This document shows positions 46,407-58,598 of a DNA stretch of 64,000 nt, piece by piece. Where the stretch lies: NCBI GenBank assembly GCA_030247885.1, contig JAPDRO010000019.1, positions 496,001-560,000 of the forward strand. Reading direction: 5' to 3'. Under the pieces are notes generated by a model. That model worked only from the letters and a program-made list of their open reading frames with translations. It searched no databases and had not been told where the DNA came from. The position numbers and the translations under genes are program-made. This DNA comes from Taxawa tesnikishii (nom. ined.). Its lineage: Eukaryota > Ascomycota > Dothideomycetes > Dothideales. Positions within the stretch are counted from its first letter, which is position 1. Every line of letters starts with the position of its first letter.

Positions 46407-48931
46407 ACGCATCATACTATCGAGGCGGGAGAAGGTTGATAGTTCACGGCAAATCTCAACACCGACCGACACATTACTGAGAGCGGAGAGCGCAAAAGGG
46501 AGGCGCAGTCGGACATGCACGGAGAAGCCACGATTGTCCACTTTCTGGGGAAGGCGCACACGATGTTCACTACTCATGATCTCTTTCGTGAAGCGCAGCA
46601 GGGCTCATTGTAGCAAAACGAGCATTGGAGCGATTGTAAGATACACCAAATCCCATCACACGGAAACCCTTCAAAAGCCTGGGCTCAGTCTGCATAATTT
46701 GCCCATTTGCCCGCTTTATTACAACGGTATCGACGCCATACTCTCATATTTCTGTTCTTAAACGCACAGCTGCGCGGTTCGACTGCACTGCAATCTCTCT
46801 TCGGATCGTCGAACTTGAGATGGGGACTGTACTCATAAGTAACTACCCAATAATCAATCAGGACCAAGCATAGTACGACTTATTTCCGGATGTGTTGTCG
46901 GTTCGTAGATGTGGTGATCGTGCTGCTACCTTGCGTCAATACTCGCTCAGTCACCCAGAGCCTACTATTGAGTACAATATCTTAACCCTTCGCGATTAAC
47001 TATTCGTAAATGGTTATTCACAGATGACTATCCACAAACAGAATAAAGCAATTCTCTCTTGCTCTTCACCACTCGAATCTTGCCAACCTTGGAACAAGTC
47101 TACTCTCGCACATCCTTTCCCAGCTCATTCCATTGACAGCGCTCACGCACACGGTTGCTCAATCGGCCTTGTCTCGGCTCGCAATCCGACATCACAGCCC
47201 TCCGGCGAAACGGGGAGGAGATGAAGATCTGATACTTCTTCAGAGAAGCGTGTTGAGCTTCAAAGCTCTCACAAGGGGCCCGTTCATTTCTCTCCACGTC
47301 AATCTACACCCAAGCACCAAATCGCAAAAACCTAACAGGGCCTTCACAGCTCATTCTTCTGCTCACCTCGGATTACCCCACCCATTTTAACCTCCATCAT
47401 TCAACAAAGACATCCTTCCACAATCACAACAGCGAAGACACACCAATCCGTGTTCCAAACGATCAGCCAACGCCACTGATTGACTGCCTCGAAAGCCAGC
47501 ACAAACAGACTCTCTACTATGGAGTCAAATGGGGCGCGATAATCTCATCAGAAAGATCGAGGGTGTATGGGCCTGGAAAGCTAATATCAGGCCACTTACC
47601 TGCTAAATGCCTGGCTAGAAGCATTCGCGCGCCAGAACAAGCGCTTAAGGAGCGCCTCAAGGGTGCCAAGGGGGTATGAATTATCTTGGACTGCACACCA
47701 AGGGTTTTGGGATCTCAGCGATTCCACTACCAGGCCAGCGAGTGCTTTCATAGGCTATGTGGGCTCTATGCGCGGGAGAACTTCGAGAGTCCAGAAGAAG
47801 GACCAGACACGACGGCGACGGCTCAGTGCGGTCGAGACAGCTGAGGTATTCCTTCCTCGCAAGCCGGGAGATAGCATCGCCCTCCGGACGAAGCAACTGG
47901 AGCTCCTCGGAAGGGAGCAGGAACTCGAACTTGCCCGGCTCGAATACGAGATCCTGAGGGACGAAGAAGAAGGGTAGGCCAAGTTATTCAGAGCCGCGTT
48001 CTTTTTCCATGGCTGATGCATGACAGACAAGGTACTCAGAAGGAGTCGTATCTCCTTAACGACTGGACGAAGGGCAAAGGCACACGAGCTGGTGGGCTCG
48101 GTTCAGATGAAATTGGCATGGGGCGTACCCCTTATATTGAGATAGTGAGGGGCAGATTGGGTGCACAACGGCGGCTATCTTTAGCGACACTGAGGGGATC
48201 CACGGCGGGAGCTGACATCCAGTTTTGCGGCGGTGCAACATGTACAACTCTCCGTGTTGAAGCAATGTCCATGACACAGATGCTATCCATGTAACAATCC
48301 ATGTATACGAGCAAGTGAGACTGGCCCGGTTGACCGGCAAGTGAGGTCGGAGAATTAATGCGCATAAATACCACAAGCTTGCGAAGCGGCCGCGCTTAAG
48401 CATGCGCACGAACGCTGCTTCCAGGACTTTGGCACGCGCGTGATTGCGAACGAGGGTTTAAGGGTCGACGCTTTGTCTTCTATCAACGGATCCACACCAC
48501 CGAACAATTATTGTCCTACAAAAGGAAATCTCCACACTATTGTACCATCACACCTGCACCCTCCTGCGAGTTGTACCTGTGCATCACTCTCTGTCCTGCG
48601 CATGAGCATTCCCGCACCAGCCTGATCGCTCGCTTTTCCCTCACCTCCCTAATACTTCACCCCGCTATCAATCAACTACGACCCTTTTTCAGCTAGGAAA
48701 GCGGTCTCGCCCACTCTCCTGAAGCAGCTCCACAACAAAGACACTCGCCATCAGTCGGAGGCCTTTGAGGTCAGCAGGCACTGCAGGTGAACTCCGACAC
48801 CCTGAGTTGTACAGCGCGTTGTTCTTTACACTTCTCCTGAAACGCCCATACACTAGCTAAGAAGGCTAGCTTTGTACTCCTAATCAACTTACCTTCTTTA
48901 CGATCACCGTCGACTCGACTCATAAGTCAAC
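46407..48931. other. 2.5-kb region with no well-supported gene
   Basis: The largest gene-poor stretch of the window. Only the weak frame at 47663-47977 stands out. The last 600 bp are CT-rich and lead to the VTS1 start, so they probably form its promoter and 5' UTR. No repeat family, tRNA or rRNA was recognised. Confidence 0.4.
47663..47977 (+). CDS. Possible small basic/coiled-coil protein (weak)
   Basis: 104 codons starting at a GTG, ending ...YEILRDEEEG. The second half (QKKDQTRRRRLSAVETAEVF, then KQLELLGREQELELARLEYE) looks like a basic segment followed by a short amphipathic coil, which is why it is listed. No ATG in frame, no intron support and no family match. It may be a fragment or chance. 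Confidence 0.2.
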   Translation: MPRGYELSWTAHQGFWDLSDSTTRPASAFIGYVGSMRGRTSRVQKKDQTRRRRLSAVETAEVFLPRKPGDSIALRTKQLELLGREQELELARLEYEILRDEEEG

Positions 48932-50852
48932 ATGAGCAACATCATCGGCAACCGCAATAGCACTCCGGAAGCTTCGAGCTCCAGCCTTCGCCCTCCTCGC
49001 ACTGGTATGACCTCTGGTCACCACCTCCGTGCCTCAGCAGACATGGGTGCCTTCTCCGCCTCCTCTCCCCTCGCAGCTCGCGGCATGCGGCCTGCCTCTG
49101 AAGTCTACTTCAACTCTGCCTCGCAGAATACGAACAACACTGAGGATGCAGCGGAAAAGGCGGCACAGCAGTGGCTCGCCGATATTGATCAATACGAGAC
49201 CACTCTGGAGGAGATGGCGGCTGCCACACTTGACCAGGACTTCAAGGACGAGCTTAGTGCTATTGAGCAGTGGTTCAGGGTTCTGAGCGAGCCAGAGAGG
49301 ACTGCAGCACTGTACGCTCTGCTCCAGCAGACGACCCAGGTTCAGATTCGCTTCTTCATTCAAGTCCTCCAGCAGATGGCTAAGAGTCATCCCATGTCTG
49401 GCGTTTTGTCGCCTGCAAACTTCAACGAGAAGGGTGAGCAGAGGCAACCTTGATAGACGGGGGTATGGATACAGGGGCTGACTTATGCAGATCCTATGTC
49501 CGCACGTCTGAACGATGCTATGAGCAAGCTGAACATCGAAGGCTCCCGCAACTCCTTTGGCTTTGGCAGTAAGCCTCCACCATCGCCTGGCAACAAGCGC
49601 TTCTCCGGACTCGACCCGAACACGATCAACTCCATGTTCCCAGATGCCGCTAAGGCTATTGCACAGCAGAAGCAGGAATTCAAGGAACACACTGGCAACT
49701 CGCCCATGTCCAACCGCAACAGTGTCATTGGTGACCGCTCTTCTCTCGCTGCTCCCTCGTTCACTGGTGCTGAGGACGTCAAGAAGGATCTGCCTCCTTC
49801 GCCATGGAACAACCGCTCCATCGAACAGCAACCCATCGCTCGTCCAAAGTCTTCTGCTGGCCAACAACCCATGGGCCAGTTCAGCCAGCCACCACCATCT
49901 GCCGGTCTGCGTTCGCCTAGACCTATGCCACTGTCCGGAGATACTAACCTGCAAAGCACGACTGTCAATGCTCCTGATCCGATGGGTGCTGGCATGGGCA
50001 TTCTCTCTCCATACAACGGTAGCGGCAACTGGGCGTCTATGGTGAACACTCCAATGGTCTCCAACTTCGCTGCTCAACAGAGCGCACATCAAGCGGATAT
50101 GGTCGCAAACGCGACTGCCATGAAGCTTGCCGCTCTGTCTACCGTGAACAACCGCATCCAGCTGGACGATGTCAGAAAGTTCCGCCGTGCCCGTTCCAGT
50201 GAAGGCCAGCCACAGCAACACGCCAACATCCTCATGACGAACGAACTGGGTCAGGTCCTCACTCCTCAGCAGGCAGCGGCTCTGCAGGCACAGCAGCTGG
50301 CTGCACTCCAAGGCGGCCGCTCAAGACCAGCCTCACCCGGTATCGCGATCTCCGGACCAGGCGGTATTGGTACCATGCCTCTCGCTGTTCCTCAGAACAA
50401 CGGCTTCCTTTCAGCCTACGACGGCTCTGGCAACGTGCTCAACAACGGCTTGGCCGGTCTGAGTCTTGCAAACTTTGGCATGGCTGCTGAAGGTTACCTT
50501 TCTGACCACTCGGACATGGCACGTGGCAGGTCACCGCGCGGTCGTCGCGGGAGCTCGAAGCCACCAGAGGACCCTACCGATATGGCACTGTTGCAGGATA
50601 TTCCCAACTGGCTTCGCAGTCTGAGACTACACAAGTACACAGACAACCTCAAGGACATGCGGTGGCAGGAGCTTGTGCAACTGGATGATGCTGGTTTGGA
50701 AGCCAGGGGTGTGAATGCGCTTGGTGCTCGGAGGAAGCTTCTCAAGGTGAGCCAACAAACAGTTTTCCACCAAACCTCACAGAACCGGTTTCACTAACAC
50801 GAGGCAGGTGTTCGAGCAAGTGAAGGAAGCCCAAGCGGAGGGCAAACTCTAA
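48932..50852 (+). CDS. VTS1: Vts1/Smaug-like SAM-domain RNA-binding protein
   Basis: Binds Smaug recognition hairpins in mRNA and recruits the Ccr4-Not deadenylase. Exons 48932-49433, 49491-50746 and 50808-50852; 1,803 nt, or 600 aa, frame intact. The N-terminus is Ser-rich. A helical domain near residues 75-165 ([40 protein letters not shown]) is followed by a disordered Pro/Gln/Ser middle. The C-terminal SAM domain ([20 protein letters not shown], then [20 protein letters not shown]) carries the basic RNA-binding residues. The last 14 residues come from a tiny third exon. Confidence 0.92.
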
Positions 50853-51723
50853 ACGGATGCGATGCTAGTCGTCACCATCCTCTCCGTTCCGTCGCACATT
50901 TCGCCACTCATAGAACGGTTGGATTATGCACTGCGTGCTATCCGGCCTTGTTACGGCTTCCTTTAATATCTGTGTGTGACCGACAATACAATTTATTGAA
51001 TCTCATGTGCACGAAATGTTCTCGAGCGAGGCATTGCAGGCGCTCAAAGTGGGGGATCAAAAAGGATCTTGGGCGTCTCTTCCTTTGTCCGTCATTCGTC
51101 TATGCTTCTCACATGTTTGATTTAAACAAAAATCTAATATGCTTAGCTCGCTTTCTTTGTTCACATCCTACCTGACTGCTTCTGTCGCTTCCCACCGCAG
51201 CAGAAACCTCGAGTTTCTGTGTGGAAGGAGCGCATCTAGAGATCTTCCGAAGGCAGCTCAGCAACGCGCTTTCCATACAATTCACTCGCCAGTTCGCCCT
51301 GCTTGAGTCTGTTGCGCTGCGTTCGGACAGTTCGCTGATACTGGTGGACAGGGCGGATACTGAAACGCGTTCTTACTGCATACCACGGCCCGTGCACGAA
51401 TCCATTCCTCGGAAGCAAGCTGACGACGACCATTCACCAGTCATGTCTTGAGCCCGCAATTCACATAGTCGCCAACGCAACCAGCATGACTGAAGGTCTC
51501 GCGTGCAGCGGTGTTGTCGTCCTGGAGTGAAAGATCACAACAGACAAGGATGTTGCTTCCATAATAGCATTGTCCCTGTGACAAGCAAGGAGATCTCTTT
51601 GTTCCTTTTGTGCAACCCATTTGTCCCAGAGGCCAAGCATATATCTCCTCATGTCGCTCCCAAGCCTTTCGAGTCTCTCTTCTGCCCCTGCCTAAAAGGT
51701 ACGCTAGAAAAACTAGAAAAGAA
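50853..51723. other. Intergenic region upstream of the GH16 gene
   Basis: 870 bp holding the 3' flank of VTS1 and the promoter of GH16. AT-rich sequence (TTTAAACAAAAATCTAATAT) occurs near 51120. No gene is supported. Confidence 0.4.
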
Positions 51724-53327
51724 ATGACAGGATCATCTAGCACACTCGCAAACACCGCGCTGGTCGCGGCTATGCTAACGGCCAGCACCACCGCCACATT
51801 ATCCTACTCGCTGGACACGACTTTCAGCGGCTCCAGCTTCTTTGACACGTTCAACTTCTACAACGGCTCCGACCCAACCCATGGTTTTGCCTCCTACCAA
51901 TCTGGCCCGGACGCCGTTGCTAACAACCTCATCGGTCTCGTCAACTCCACCTCCGCCATGAACTTCCCTACACCCAACAAGTGTACATTGGCGTCGACAC
52001 AACCAGCACGCTTCCCGCAAACGCCGAGGGCCGCGCCAGCGTGCGGATCTCGTCCGACAAGACGTGGAACCAGGGTCTGCTGATCGCAGACGTAGCACAC
52101 ATGCCTGTAGGCTGCGGAACCTGGCCCGCCCTGTGGCTGCTCGGCTCAGGCGCGCAGTGGCCGCTCTCTGGCGAGATTGACATCATCGAGGGTGTGAACG
52201 GCTTCGCCAGGAACCAGATGACGCTGCACACGACGGGCAACTGCGCCGTTTCCACCTCGAGCCACGCACGCGAGGCCTACACTGGCACACTGGCAACGGC
52301 GAACTGCGACGTCAACGACCCGACGCAGCCCAGGAACGCGGGCTGCGGCATCGTGGCACCGGAAATGGAGACCATTGCCAAAGAGAAAGGCGCGTGCGAC
52401 CACGCGACCGCGGGCGAGGAGTTCAACGCCCAGAACGGCGGCGTCTACGTCACGCAGTTCGACGCCGCCACCGGCGTGGCCATCTGGTTCCATCCGCGCG
52501 GTTACGTGCCGGATGACATCCTCTCCGACTCTCCCGACCCGGACAGCAAGGAGTGGCCGCGGCCGCTGGCTCGCTTCCCGCCCACGGGATGCGACTACGA
52601 GAGCCACTTCAGAGATCTGAGCCTCGTTATCAACACGGCTCTGTGCGGCGACTGGGCCGGCGCGGACGGCGTCTGGGACGCAAAGGACGGATGCGCGGCC
52701 AAGACGGGCGCGAGCACCTGTCAAGCCTACGTCGCTCAGCACCCAGAGGCGTTCCGCGACGCGTACTGGTTGATCAACAGCATCAAAACGTTCGTCTCGA
52801 ACGGCAGTACCGTCTCCTCCACGCCTCGAAAGCGCTCAGCCGAGCCCGCCGCGTCCAGCCTCCTGCCATCCATCCAGCTCCCCGGAAGCGTAACGGCTGC
52901 GCCGACAACGACGTTCGGGAAGCGCCTCATCGGCTTCGGGAACCTGACCGCGTGGCCCGAGAACCTGCTCCACGGCAAGATCCGCACGAAGCGTTCGGAA
53001 CCTCTCGAAAAGCGCACGCCCGGATTCGTCGACTTCGGTAACCTCGCCGCTGTCCTTGAGCACGTCTGGCACGACAAGTTGCACCTGAAGCGCTCCCCTT
53101 CACCCTTTCCTGAAGCGGAGCCCGGGTTTGCCGATCTCGGCAACTTGGCTGCGGTCGTCGAGGATTTGCTCCACGACGGGAAGCATCACAGCCGCAGCGT
53201 CGAGCCTGCCGAGCTCGGGAAGCGCTCCCTTGCTGACGAGTGGAAGAAATTTTCGAGCTGGCTCGGGGATAAGTGGAAGGGACTCAGGAACAACACGCTT
53301 TTGGGAAGCGCGATGCTGATGCTCTAG
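51724..53327 (+). CDS. Secreted GH16 endo-1,3(4)-beta-glucanase with a dibasic-bounded C-terminal repeat tail
   Basis: Single exon from ATG 51724. A hydrophobic N-terminus (LANTALVAAMLTASTTATLS) serves as signal peptide. The GH16 domain follows: DTTFSGSSFFDTFNFYNGSD, VYIGVDTTSTLP, GCGTWPALWLLG, catalytic GEIDIIEGVN (nucleophile and acid/base Glu) and DLSLVINTALCGDWAGADGV. The frame breaks near 51981 (AACAAGTGTAC; one G short of PNKVYIGVD). Adding it gives 534 codons. After residue ~365 the protein continues for about 170 residues that are not part of GH16: Kex2-type KR sites and three related ~22-residue repeats (listed separately), ending in an amphipathic, Trp-rich segment. Wall remodelling or glucan degradation is expected for the enzyme. 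Confidence 0.85.
52920..53198 (+). repeat. Three protein repeats between Kex2-type sites in the GH16 tail
   Basis: Repeat 1 (from 52926) LIGFGNLTAWPENLLHGKIR, repeat 2 (from 53025) FVDFGNLAAVLEHVWHDKLH, repeat 3 (from 53127) FADLGNLAAVVEDLLHDGKH. Repeats 1 and 2 end in KRS and repeat 3 in SRS. Lys-Arg pairs fall at 52829-52834, 52920-52925, 52989-52994, 53010-53015, 53088-53093 and near 53217. Conserved core: GNL.A...E...H. DNA of the units is diverged while the protein pattern is kept. Confidence 0.75.
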
Positions 53328-53899
53328 AATACAGGCAGCACCCGCGGGCGTTCCGGGAGTAGAGCGCCGTTTTGATGCAAGGGGGATGGTTTCGTGGCTT
53401 TTGTTTCGCGCGACATTGAGCGTTTTGGATAGAGGATATAAACATGAGGAGATGGACGCGTTGACCGCGGTTGCGCGAGATAGAACGTAATGGAAAATCT
53501 GCCCTAACCGTGCCTTCATGCATGTGATTGCCGATAGATTTCCCATGGATGTCTCCTCACATGGCCATTCGAATGGCAACTCTTCATGTGTAGACTCGCA
53601 GCCTATATAACCCACAGACTGCCCCTTCCATTGACACTTTGAATGGCTCGGTGGCTACCCGCTCATGAAGCTGCCAGAGCAACCAGTGATTTCGCTTGCT
53701 CTCCGTGAGCACATCAGCTTTCGATACAAGAAGACGCTTGCTCGCTAAGTCTCAGCCACAGACTCGTCTCACGGTCGCGAGTGAGCATCCTGGCGAAGTC
53801 TTTTCGCGGATCGCACCTTGCGTTCTCTCGCCTCCACTAGCGGCGCGAGCCGGTCGCCAAAACGCTCCGAGGGCGTGCTCCCATGCGACCGTCTCTCTG
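53328..53899. other. Intergenic region between converging genes
   Basis: 570 bp. CCTATATAACCC near 53602 and CT-rich sequence occur, but both neighbours end here, so their meaning is unclear. No gene is supported. Confidence 0.4.
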
Positions 53900-54843
53900 T
53901 TACAGAATCTGCACTCGGTTTCGTGCGTCTAGCTCTCTGGGTTCATGCCCCTCGAGTTCGATGAGTTGTCCGCCTTCCCCAAGCTCCGTCCCTTTGTATG
54001 CAGGCTTCGCCGACGTGTGTATCTGAGCGGGGCCGTGAGTTCCCGTGCTAGCACTGATCAATCGCTGCAGCCTTTTCCTCTGTCGCCTTTCGTATAGTGC
54101 AAATGAGGTTGCAGCCACGAGCAGTACTCCTAGTGGGACACCAACTCCAGCTCCTATAGCCGTGTCATGGTTCTGCCTCGATGCTGGCGATGCTGGCCCG
54201 AGTGCCGTTGCTGTCGAAACTATGGTTACGGTTGACGTGCTCGTACTGTTGGGGCCTGTCGAGCCCGAAGTCCGGTTGTACATGGCTTTGCCTAAGGTAA
54301 GGTTGAATGGGACGAAGCTGTTGCGGGTAGATGTCCTGCATTGGCCGGCTTCGGTGTCGTAGCCGATACTAGGACCACAACAGAAGGTGCCCTGCGGAAG
54401 GTCTACGGCAAGAAACATGCCTATATCGCCCCAAGGATTTACTGAATGTTCTCGTCAGCCGTGTCTAAGTGGAAGCTTGATCAGCAAACGTCATCACTGA
54501 CCGTCGCTACAGTACTGTGGACAAGCTGGACTACTCCAAGTGCGATCTGTGCAGCCAACTCGTGCGACTCTGTTGCCGTAGCCGGATGTAATCCCCTGCT
54601 TGAAGCAATACCTAACGTTGTCAGCTTCAAGCTGCTTCTCCCACCAACGTATTGCGCGGTTTCATACCCATTATCAAGACATATGTCATCCACATTGCAA
54701 CAATGACTGTTAGCAGCGGAGGCGTTGCATGGTGAGTTATTAGGAGCTATATCTCCATTGGGGTAGAAGCAAGTCTGTGCGAGCACCCGATGCAGAAGAA
54801 GGGGTAATGCAGACGACCAAAAACGCAGAGATCGTTTCAACAT
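53900..54843 (-). CDS. Cys-rich single-pass cell-surface protein
   Basis: Exons (minus): 54843-54668, 54611-54502, 54441-53900; 828 nt, or 275 aa, frame intact. The signal peptide is MLKRSLRFWSSALPLLLHRV. The ectodomain has a fixed cysteine pattern: TCFYPNGDIAPNNSPCN, SHCCNVDDICLDNGYCF, GCTDRTWSSPACPQYCSD, TFCCGPSIGY. A Ser/Thr-rich juxtamembrane stalk leads to one TM segment (AIGAGVGVPLGVLLVAATSF), then a basic stop-transfer (ERRQRKRLQRL) and a short cytosolic tail. This layout is common in filamentous ascomycetes and resembles wall-stress sensors of the Wsc/Mid2 type in topology only. Function unknown. Confidence 0.75.
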
Positions 54844-56235
54844 GTTGAGAAGCCAGAAGACGAGAGTTGAGGCATTGTTGGCCTTGGAAGAACAACACTC
54901 ATCGTTGAGGAGACTTCGTGAGGCTGAGGATTACCCCTCTTGGCAAACAGCCTTATGCCTGCTTCCTTCCGTAGGAGTGAGTGGCGCAGCTTGTTAATTA
55001 ATAGATAAGACGTACCTCGCTTGGCCGCGTCGCGGTACCTTGTGTATGAACAACCACCAATAAGGCGAACCAAAGATTCAGCTCGGGCTGACTGAGCGGA
55101 AGGTTCGCTGGCTTGTCTTTTACTTTTGGCGACGGCGCTCCTTTGCGGAATACGCGAGCTGGATTATCTAGCGCGGGCAAGGACCATGAGTCGTTGCTAT
55201 ACAGTATCCCCTCTTACATGCTCTGAAAAACATTCACGGGGAGAACACGATCGAGACACGATCTCCTGGTCGAGCTTCAGGACCAGTATGACGGTACTTT
55301 GGATTAGACGTACGAATGCAGTGACTGAGATGCCAGAGACAGCTGAGGCCGCTTGTCCAGGTCTGGTCGGCCGACGAGCGCAGCCAGGACGATTCATTGC
55401 AATTCACGGCTCCGACGTCACAACTGCCCAATCCGCGTCCGGACGCTCTTGCTCCTCCTTCTCTTGTACATCCCTATTTTTTCCATATGCGACTTTCTAA
55501 GCCGTGCAAGCGTATACTCTGACCCAACAGGGAGATGTGGCGTGTGTGGCCCGAAGCTGAAGGATGAAGACGAGGTCGACGCGACACCTTGTAGAGAGGG
55601 TTGGTGAATACCTGATTGGTGGTATCTGGTATGGTATATGTAGCTAGTTACACGAAGGAAGCACTAGTGACACAGAGACGCCGATTAGTCATCGGCTGAT
55701 CTCCTATCAACAACGCATGTAATCCATATCTTTATTCCCCATACCTCGAGCGATCCTGCCGCGACTTCAAAGTCCACGTTGATGTCGGTTGGAGTTACCG
55801 CCGCCGCAAGTGCTAAAAATGGTACGGCTGGGGAATTCCACGGCCACCACGACTCGACCCATTGTTTTCGACGGTGGTGCTACAAGAGGAAGAGGGGATG
55901 GGGCTGATTTGGCTGTCGTTACAGTCGCACTCGCCTGTATCTTGTAGGAAGATTAATAGGTTCCTCTTACGGTATCAACCCAGGCCTTTCCGGCTCAATT
56001 CCTTACACGCCTTTGCGCCTCCTGGTGTCCGCCACACTGAACGTCACCAAGTTTGTCCGGGGTGAGTGACTTGAAGTTTGCTCGCGATTGTTAGTGAGGG
56101 AAAGGGCAGTGCCATCGACGGATATATCGAGTGATGTCTTTGTTCACGGGTATCATATATATTGAGCCCAAACCCTCTACGCCGTCCCCTGTACCCTCAC
56201 TCGACTTCGCAGGCCGCACCATGCATCAAATGTCG
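54844..56235. other. Intergenic region
   Basis: 1.4 kb between the Cys-rich protein start and the 3' end of the AMSH gene. Several short frames on both strands have no domain or intron support. No repeats noticed. Confidence 0.4.
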
Positions 56236-57888
56236 CTACTTCTTCTTCCTCAGATCCACGACCTGGAATTGCAAGCCTGTTAACTCGCTAACGTGGCCTG
56301 GCCTCAGTGCACCCGTATACAAATTCGGCGTATCGTGCGGATGGAAGATCCCAGGCTTATGGCAAGCCAGAATAGCGTCCTTACCAGGCGGATCCGTGAG
56401 GCGAAAAATGCCATGACTATTGCGTTTGTCAGCGTCAGTCACTCCATCTACAACCCTTTGCGCGATGCAGAGGTGTTGTGCGAGGTGATTAGGACTTACT
56501 CCGGATCCTTACTCGGCGCGCAAACAATCGCCACGCTCTCGGGCAACATGACTTGATACCCAACGCTGGTATGCAGATCGCGACTGCTCAAAAGCACGTC
56601 TGCGAGGGATGCGTGTGTATCCAGCCACACACGATCATATCCTCTCCGTCCACGTAGTCGAATAACGCAATTTCTCCTCGTCGGTCATCTCGCACGTGTC
56701 GGATGTAGAGACTTGGTCCGGAATTACGAGATGGCTGACAAAGAGGGCATTGGAGATCAGACTGCCGCACAGGATGCCGCAGGTTTCGAGGTTGGCGCGG
56801 GTGTTCTGGATAGCGAGAGAGAGAAACTGTGAGCGCAGCTCTGTGGGCAGGAAGACAGTTCGGAGAGGGGCGCCGGATTCGGAGAAGGCGGCTGGTTTGA
56901 AAGTGTAGTTAGAGGAGGCTAGCTCTTCCTTCGGTGGCGGTGCGAGCATTGCTGAAATCGCTGGACCTATGGGCTTGGAAGGTAGGGGTGGAGGAGAGGT
57001 GAAGGTATCTTGCGGTGGTAGACGTTGTTTGGGCGGGACATCCGGGAGCGGTCTGTTTGGTTCTAAAGAAGAGCCTTTGCTGGCACTTCTAGCGCATGTG
57101 CCTTGTCATGCGCAGGTACGCTTGGGTAATGATAGCGCTGGCTGGGTCCTTGTGGCTCTCTGTTCGTTGGACTCCGTGGGCGCTCCAGACGTCGACCGAG
57201 ATCCCGAATGCCTCGACTCAGCTCGTCCATGGAATCGTTCGCCAGCCCATTCTGTGGAGCTACAATGCCTCTCCTACGCAGCTCTCTCTGCGCGAGCTGA
57301 AGTGCCAGATCCGCGTGCTCGCTTGCATGTACTACTTTCGACCCCCGTAGCCAGCGGAATGCTCGTAGCGTGTACCATCGGTGCCGTCAAGACTGTTCCT
57401 TGCCGATATACGTTGGGACTCAATATGGGACTCTCTTTCCTGCCGTACCTTTGTCCGTGACTCCTCCCTCCGGCGCAGGGCTTCCTGGTATCTCTCATAT
57501 TGCTTGTTGACCTCGGGCTTGAGTGCCTCTAACCTCGCTATATCATCCTTGAACTCTTGCCGTATGCGGGCTAGAGCCTGCTTATACTCGGGCTTTTTGA
57601 CTTCAGGATGCTTGTGGATCTGCGCTTGGTAGAAGGAGATGTGCCGGTAGTAGAAGAGATATGCATCCTGCACGTTTCCGTCCCGCTCGTAGTTTGCTGC
57701 CTAACGCTGAGTTAGGATACCATGACTGAGTCGACCGATGTGCTTACCTGATTTCGGATGCTTTGGGCGGCGCGGAGCGCGATACGCAGAGGATATTCAC
57801 CTTTGTGATCATAGTCCTCCGCCTCTTTTACGATTTCGGCGACGCTTCTAGGCGGCTGAACGTTGCCGTGGTAATATAAGGGCGCCAT
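56236..57888 (-). CDS. AMSH/Sst2-like K63-specific deubiquitinase (JAMM metalloprotease)
   Basis: Zinc protease that removes K63 ubiquitin at endosomes. Exons (minus): 57888-57748, 57700-56500, 56416-56236. An N-terminal USP8-dimer-type helical domain ([37 protein letters not shown]) is followed by a coiled coil and a Pro-rich linker ([14 protein letters not shown]). The MPN+ domain has the Glu in [11 protein letters not shown] and the JAMM core HTHPSQTCF then LSSRDLHT. The tail [20 protein letters not shown] is typical. Four one-base deficits: G5/C5 at 57342-57346, near 57110, the AAA before ALFDYVDG (near 56667) and A4 at 56590-56593. Adding one base at each gives 508 codons. A missed intron could replace the second. 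Confidence 0.82.
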
Positions 57889-58598
57889 GACTTGGAAACT
57901 ATGAAGGCCGAAGGTCGATTGTTGACGTGTTTGCGGTGCAGCTTTGGTACGATTGCATGGGTTCGCGCATGGTGATTGTGGTATGGCTTTCGTACCGTCA
58001 TCCCCAAGGCAGGCAGTTTCTCATTGTTCTGCCTACAATGACGGTAGAGTAGAGCACGCGCATAAGGTGGGATATCGTTCGCTATAGCCGAAGAAACTAA
58101 GCGCGAGATCCCTCTCCAATTGGCCGATATCTGGTACTAAGCCGTCTCGGCGAACGCTCAAATGCCGACTCTTCCCATACACCTACATCAGCTCATTCTA
58201 TCCCACTCCTCCCCTCTTTCGTCCTTCGACGCTATCGGTGTCTCGATAGTATCTGTATTCATCGACGCAGCCATGTTCCATTCAGCTGAAAGGCGTACAC
58301 ATCTGTTGACGAACTACCTGTCGTGTCCGCATCCAGATCAGCCGAACCATGTTCCCGTTCAAGTTCTCGGGGTTTCCGGAGTTGGGACCTGAAACCTCTG
58401 TGGATCTTTCTGACATGGTCTGGGAACACCGAAACATAAAGTGAAGGCACCTTTGTAGGTTGACAGTTCTCCTACACATAAGCTTCCTCCCTTGCCTTTT
58501 TCTTCGCACCAGCCATGGTCAGCATCGAGATGCAGTCTCTCAAGCAGAATAGTGTGGATGAAATCATGCCTTCTGTTGTAGGAGAGGATGCTGGTCTA
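57889..58598. other. Upstream flank of the AMSH gene
   Basis: 700 bp with the AMSH promoter and the broken end of the ABC relic. No supported gene or repeat. Confidence 0.4.

Noticed and set aside
49034-50311. 425-codon open frame on the minus strand opposite VTS1
   Set aside because: Antisense shadow of the GC-rich VTS1 exons; no domain, and the plus strand encodes a clear SAM-domain protein.
54998-55500. Overlapping short frames on both strands upstream of AMSH
   Set aside because: No introns, no conserved motif and no start context; treated as non-coding.
51724-57888. A biosynthetic cluster around the Kex2-type repeats
   Set aside because: No UstYa-like, methyltransferase, oxidase or transporter gene of the kind found with fungal RiPPs lies nearby; neighbours are housekeeping or surface proteins.
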